From the NCBI RefSeq assembly GCF_029227915.1, contig NC_079881.1, positions 1,364,001-1,428,000 on the forward strand: a DNA stretch of 64,000 nucleotides, read 5' to 3'. The translations under genes and the position numbers were made by a program. This document shows positions 61,501 through 64,000 of the stretch, piece by piece. The stretch is from Hydractinia symbiolongicarpus. Taxonomy: Eukaryota > Cnidaria > Hydrozoa > Anthoathecata > Hydractiniidae. Positions within the stretch are counted from its first letter, which is position 1; every line of letters begins with the position of its first letter. The notes under the pieces are model-generated. The model was not told the DNA's origin, did no database searches, and saw only the letters and a program-made list of their open reading frames with translations.

Positions 61501-64000
61501 TGACTATACGGGCCGAATCCGGGATTTACGGGAAATCGCGGGTTTTCGTTTGCCGGCGATTAAACTTCTTTTATTCAGCGTCTCATCAAAAATGAAAACA
61601 TTTTTGAAAACTACAAGTCTCATGGGCTTTAGTGGTGAAATAATAATTTAAAAAATCGTTCGGGAAATGAGTTTACTCACTGGGTACTTTCTTTGTATAC
61701 TTTTGACTATACGGGCCGAGTCGGAGATTTACGGGAAGTCGCGGGTTTTCGTTTGCCGGCGATTAAACTTCTTTTATTCAGCATCTCATTAAAATGAAAA
61801 CATTTTTAAAAACTACAAGTCTCATGGGCTTTAGTGGTTAAATAATAATTTAAAAAATCGTTCGGGAAATGAGTTTACTCCCTGGGTACTTTCTTTGTAT
61901 ACATTCGACTATACGGGCCAAGCCCGGGATGTACGGGAAATCGCGGGTTTCGTTTGCCGGCGATTAAACCACTTTCATTAAGCGTCTCATCAAAAATGAA
62001 AACATTTCTGAAAACTACAAGTCTCATGCGTTTTAGTGGTGAAAAAATAATTTAAAAAATCGTTCGGGAAATGAGTTTACTCCCTGGGTACTTTCTTTGT
62101 ATACTTTTGACTATACGGGCCGAGTCTGAGATTTACGGGAAGTCGCGGGTTTTCGTTTGCCGGCGATTAAACTTCTTTTATTCAGCGTCTCATCAAAAAT
62201 GAAAACATTTTTAAAAACTACAAGTCTCATGGGCTTTAGTGGTTAAATAATAATTTAAAAAATCGTTCGGGAAATGAGTTTACTCCCTGGGTGCTTTCTT
62301 TGTATACATTCGACTATACGGGCCAAGCCCGGGATGTACGGGAAATCGCGGGTTTCGTTTGCCGGCGATTAAACTACTTTCATTAAGCGTCTCATCAAAA
62401 ATGAACACATTTCTGAAAACTACAAGTCTCATGCGTTTTAGTGATGAAAAAATAATTTAAAAAATCGCTCGGGAAATGAGTTTACTCCCTGGGTACTTTC
62501 TTTGTATACTTTTGACTATACGGGCCGAGTCCGGGATTTACGGGAAGTCGCGGGTTTTCGTTTGCCGGCGATTAAACTTCTTTTATTCAGCGCCTCATCA
62601 AAAATGAAAACACTTTTGAAAACTACAAGTCTCATGCGTTTTAGTGGTGAAATAATAATTTAAAAAATCGTTCGGGAAATGAGTTTACTCCCAGGGTACT
62701 TTCTTTGTATACTTTTGACTATACGGGCCGAGTCCGGGGTTTACGGGAAATGGCGGGTTTTCGTTTGCCGGCGATTAAACTTCTTTTATTCAGCGTCTCA
62801 TCAAAAATGAAAACATTTTTGAAAACTACAAGTGTCATGCGTTTTAGTGGTGAAAAGATAATTTAAAAATCGTTTTGGAAATGAGTTTACTCACAGGGTA
62901 CTTTCTTTGTATACATTCGACTATACGGGCCAAGCCTGGGATTTACGGGAAATCGCGGAATTTCGTTTGCCGGCGATTAAACCACTTTCACTAAGCGTCT
63001 CATCAAATATGAAAACATTTCTGAAAACTACAAGTCTCATGCGTTTTAGTGATGAAAAAATAATTTAAAAAATCGTTCGGGAAATGAGTTTACTCTCTGG
63101 GTACTTTCTTTGTATACTTTTGACTATACGGACCGAGTCCGGGATTTACGGGAAGTCGCGGGTTTTCGTTTGCCGGCGATTAAACCACTTTCATTAAGCG
63201 TCTCATCAAAAATGAACACATTTCTGAAAACTACAAGTCTCATGCGTTTTAGTGATGAAAAAATAATTTAAAAAGTCGTTCGGGAAATGAGTTTACTCCC
63301 TGGGTACTTTCTTTGTATACTTTTGACTATACGGGCCGAGTCCGGGATTTACGGGAAGTCGCGGGTTTTCGTTTGCCGGCGATTAAACTTCTTTTATTCA
63401 GCGTCTCATCAAAAATGAAAACACTTTTGAAAACTACAAGTCTCATGCGTTTTAGTGGTGAAATAATAACTAAAAAAATCGTTCGGGAAATGAGTTTACT
63501 CCCAGGGTACTTTCTTTGTATACTTTTGACTATACGGGCCGAGTCCGGGGTTTACGGGAAATGGCGGGTTTTCGTTTGCCGGCGATTAAACCACTTTCAC
63601 TAAGCGTCTCATCAAATATGAAAACATTTCTGAAAACTACAAGTCTCATGCGTTTTAGTGATGAAAAAATAATTTAAAAAATCGTTCGGGAAATGAGTTT
63701 ACTCTCTGGGTACTTTCTTTGTATACTTTTGACTATACGGACCGAGTCCGGGATTTACGGGAAGTCGCGGGTTTTCGTTTGCCGGCGATTAAACCACTTT
63801 CATTAAGCGTCTCATCAAAAATGAACACATTTCTGAAAACTACAAGTCTCATGCGTTTTAGTGATGAAAAAATAATTTAAAAAATCGTTCGGGAAATGAG
63901 TTTACTCCCTGGGTACTTTCTTTGTATACTTTTGACTATACGGGCCGAGTCCGGGATTTACGGGAAGTCGCGGGTTTTCGTTTGCCGGCGATTAAACTTC
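55505..64000 (-). repeat. 203-bp satellite array, inverted arm (about 42 monomers)
   Basis: The same monomer is read on the opposite strand: gtatac, gactatacgggcc, gggatttacggg, gccggcgattaaac, tcatcaaaaatgaaaac, ctacaagtctcatg, ttagtggtgaaa and gaaatgagtttactc recur every 202-203 bases. The arm has its own diagnostic variants not seen in the forward arm, notably atgaacacatttctg and gaaaacacttttgaaaac. The array continues past the window edge. Confidence 0.97.
55527..63310 (-). repeat. Higher-order structure of the inverted arm (2432, 1622, 1826 bp spacings)
   Basis: The private segment tactccctgtgtaccttc occurs at 55591, 58023, 59645 and 61471, giving spacings of 2432, 1622 and 1826, which are 12, 8 and 9 monomers with a few single-base deletions. 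57040-58551 matches 58662-60173 at offset 1622. 55.5-57.4 kb matches 61.4-63.3 kb at offset about 5880. The segment beginning gccgagtccgggatttacgggaa (first 20 bases gccgagtccgggatttacgg) recurs in step near 57456, 59078, 60903 and 63335. Confidence 0.85.

Noticed and set aside
1-64000. tRNA, rRNA or 5S-type gene inside the monomer
   Set aside because: No tRNA arms, A/B boxes or rRNA segments were recognised. The gtatac and gccggc palindromes are short and do not make an RNA gene.
1-64000. Telomeric repeat or subtelomere marker
   Set aside because: No short G-rich telomere-type repeat is present anywhere in the window.
1-64000. Phage, plasmid or defence system
   Set aside because: Apart from the 52-bp spacer, every stretch I read aligns to the same monomer, leaving no room for coding modules.

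Overview
The whole window is one block of satellite DNA: a tandem repeat with a basic period of 203 bp, about 315 copies, and no credible gene. The period was measured by stepping from one landmark (the ccc of gtaccc) to the next, for example 205->408->611. Many monomers are 202 bp or a few bases off because of single-base indels. A 64 kb gene-free array with nested near-identical block duplications is typical of eukaryotic centromeric, pericentromeric or other heterochromatic satellite. Nothing identifies the species. The monomer keeps about 12 CpG dinucleotides per 203 bp (counted at 408-610), which weakly suggests a genome or compartment with little CpG methylation.

Each monomer has two halves. 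An AT-rich half runs from gtaccc through gagtaaactcattt, a run of A/T tracts, caccactaaa, catgagacttgtag and ttttcatttttgatgag. A GC-richer half holds an invariant-looking gccggc, cccgtaaatccc, a variable gactcgg/gcttgg segment, cccgtatagtc and gtatac. Variants at linked positions define subfamilies.

Layout. 1-8862: early mosaic, with a 1.88 kb block present twice (663-2540 and 5451-7328) and a roughly 1 kb tandem duplication. 8863-16231: two nearly identical 3676-bp units head to tail. 16232-22560: higher-order mosaic with 1015, 1420 and 2435 bp spacings. 22560-29800: includes a 1422-bp tandem duplication. 29810-48000: a roughly 8 kb stretch and its rearranged copy about 10 kb downstream, each carrying private internal duplications (1218, 1824 and 810 bp). 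48000-55443: relatives of the 23-31 kb section in the same order. At 55444-55504 the array switches strand through a 52-bp non-satellite spacer that contains a hairpin. From 55505 to the end the satellite runs in reverse orientation with its own higher-order spacings (about 1622, 1825 and 2432 bp).

There is no operon, pathway or encoded system. Every ORF of 60-122 codons is the same satellite read on one strand, and the ORFs flip strand at the inversion as expected. The points worth attention are the strand-switch junction, the private variants of the inverted arm, the aberrant-length monomers that act as recombination scars, and short dyad symmetries repeated in many monomers.
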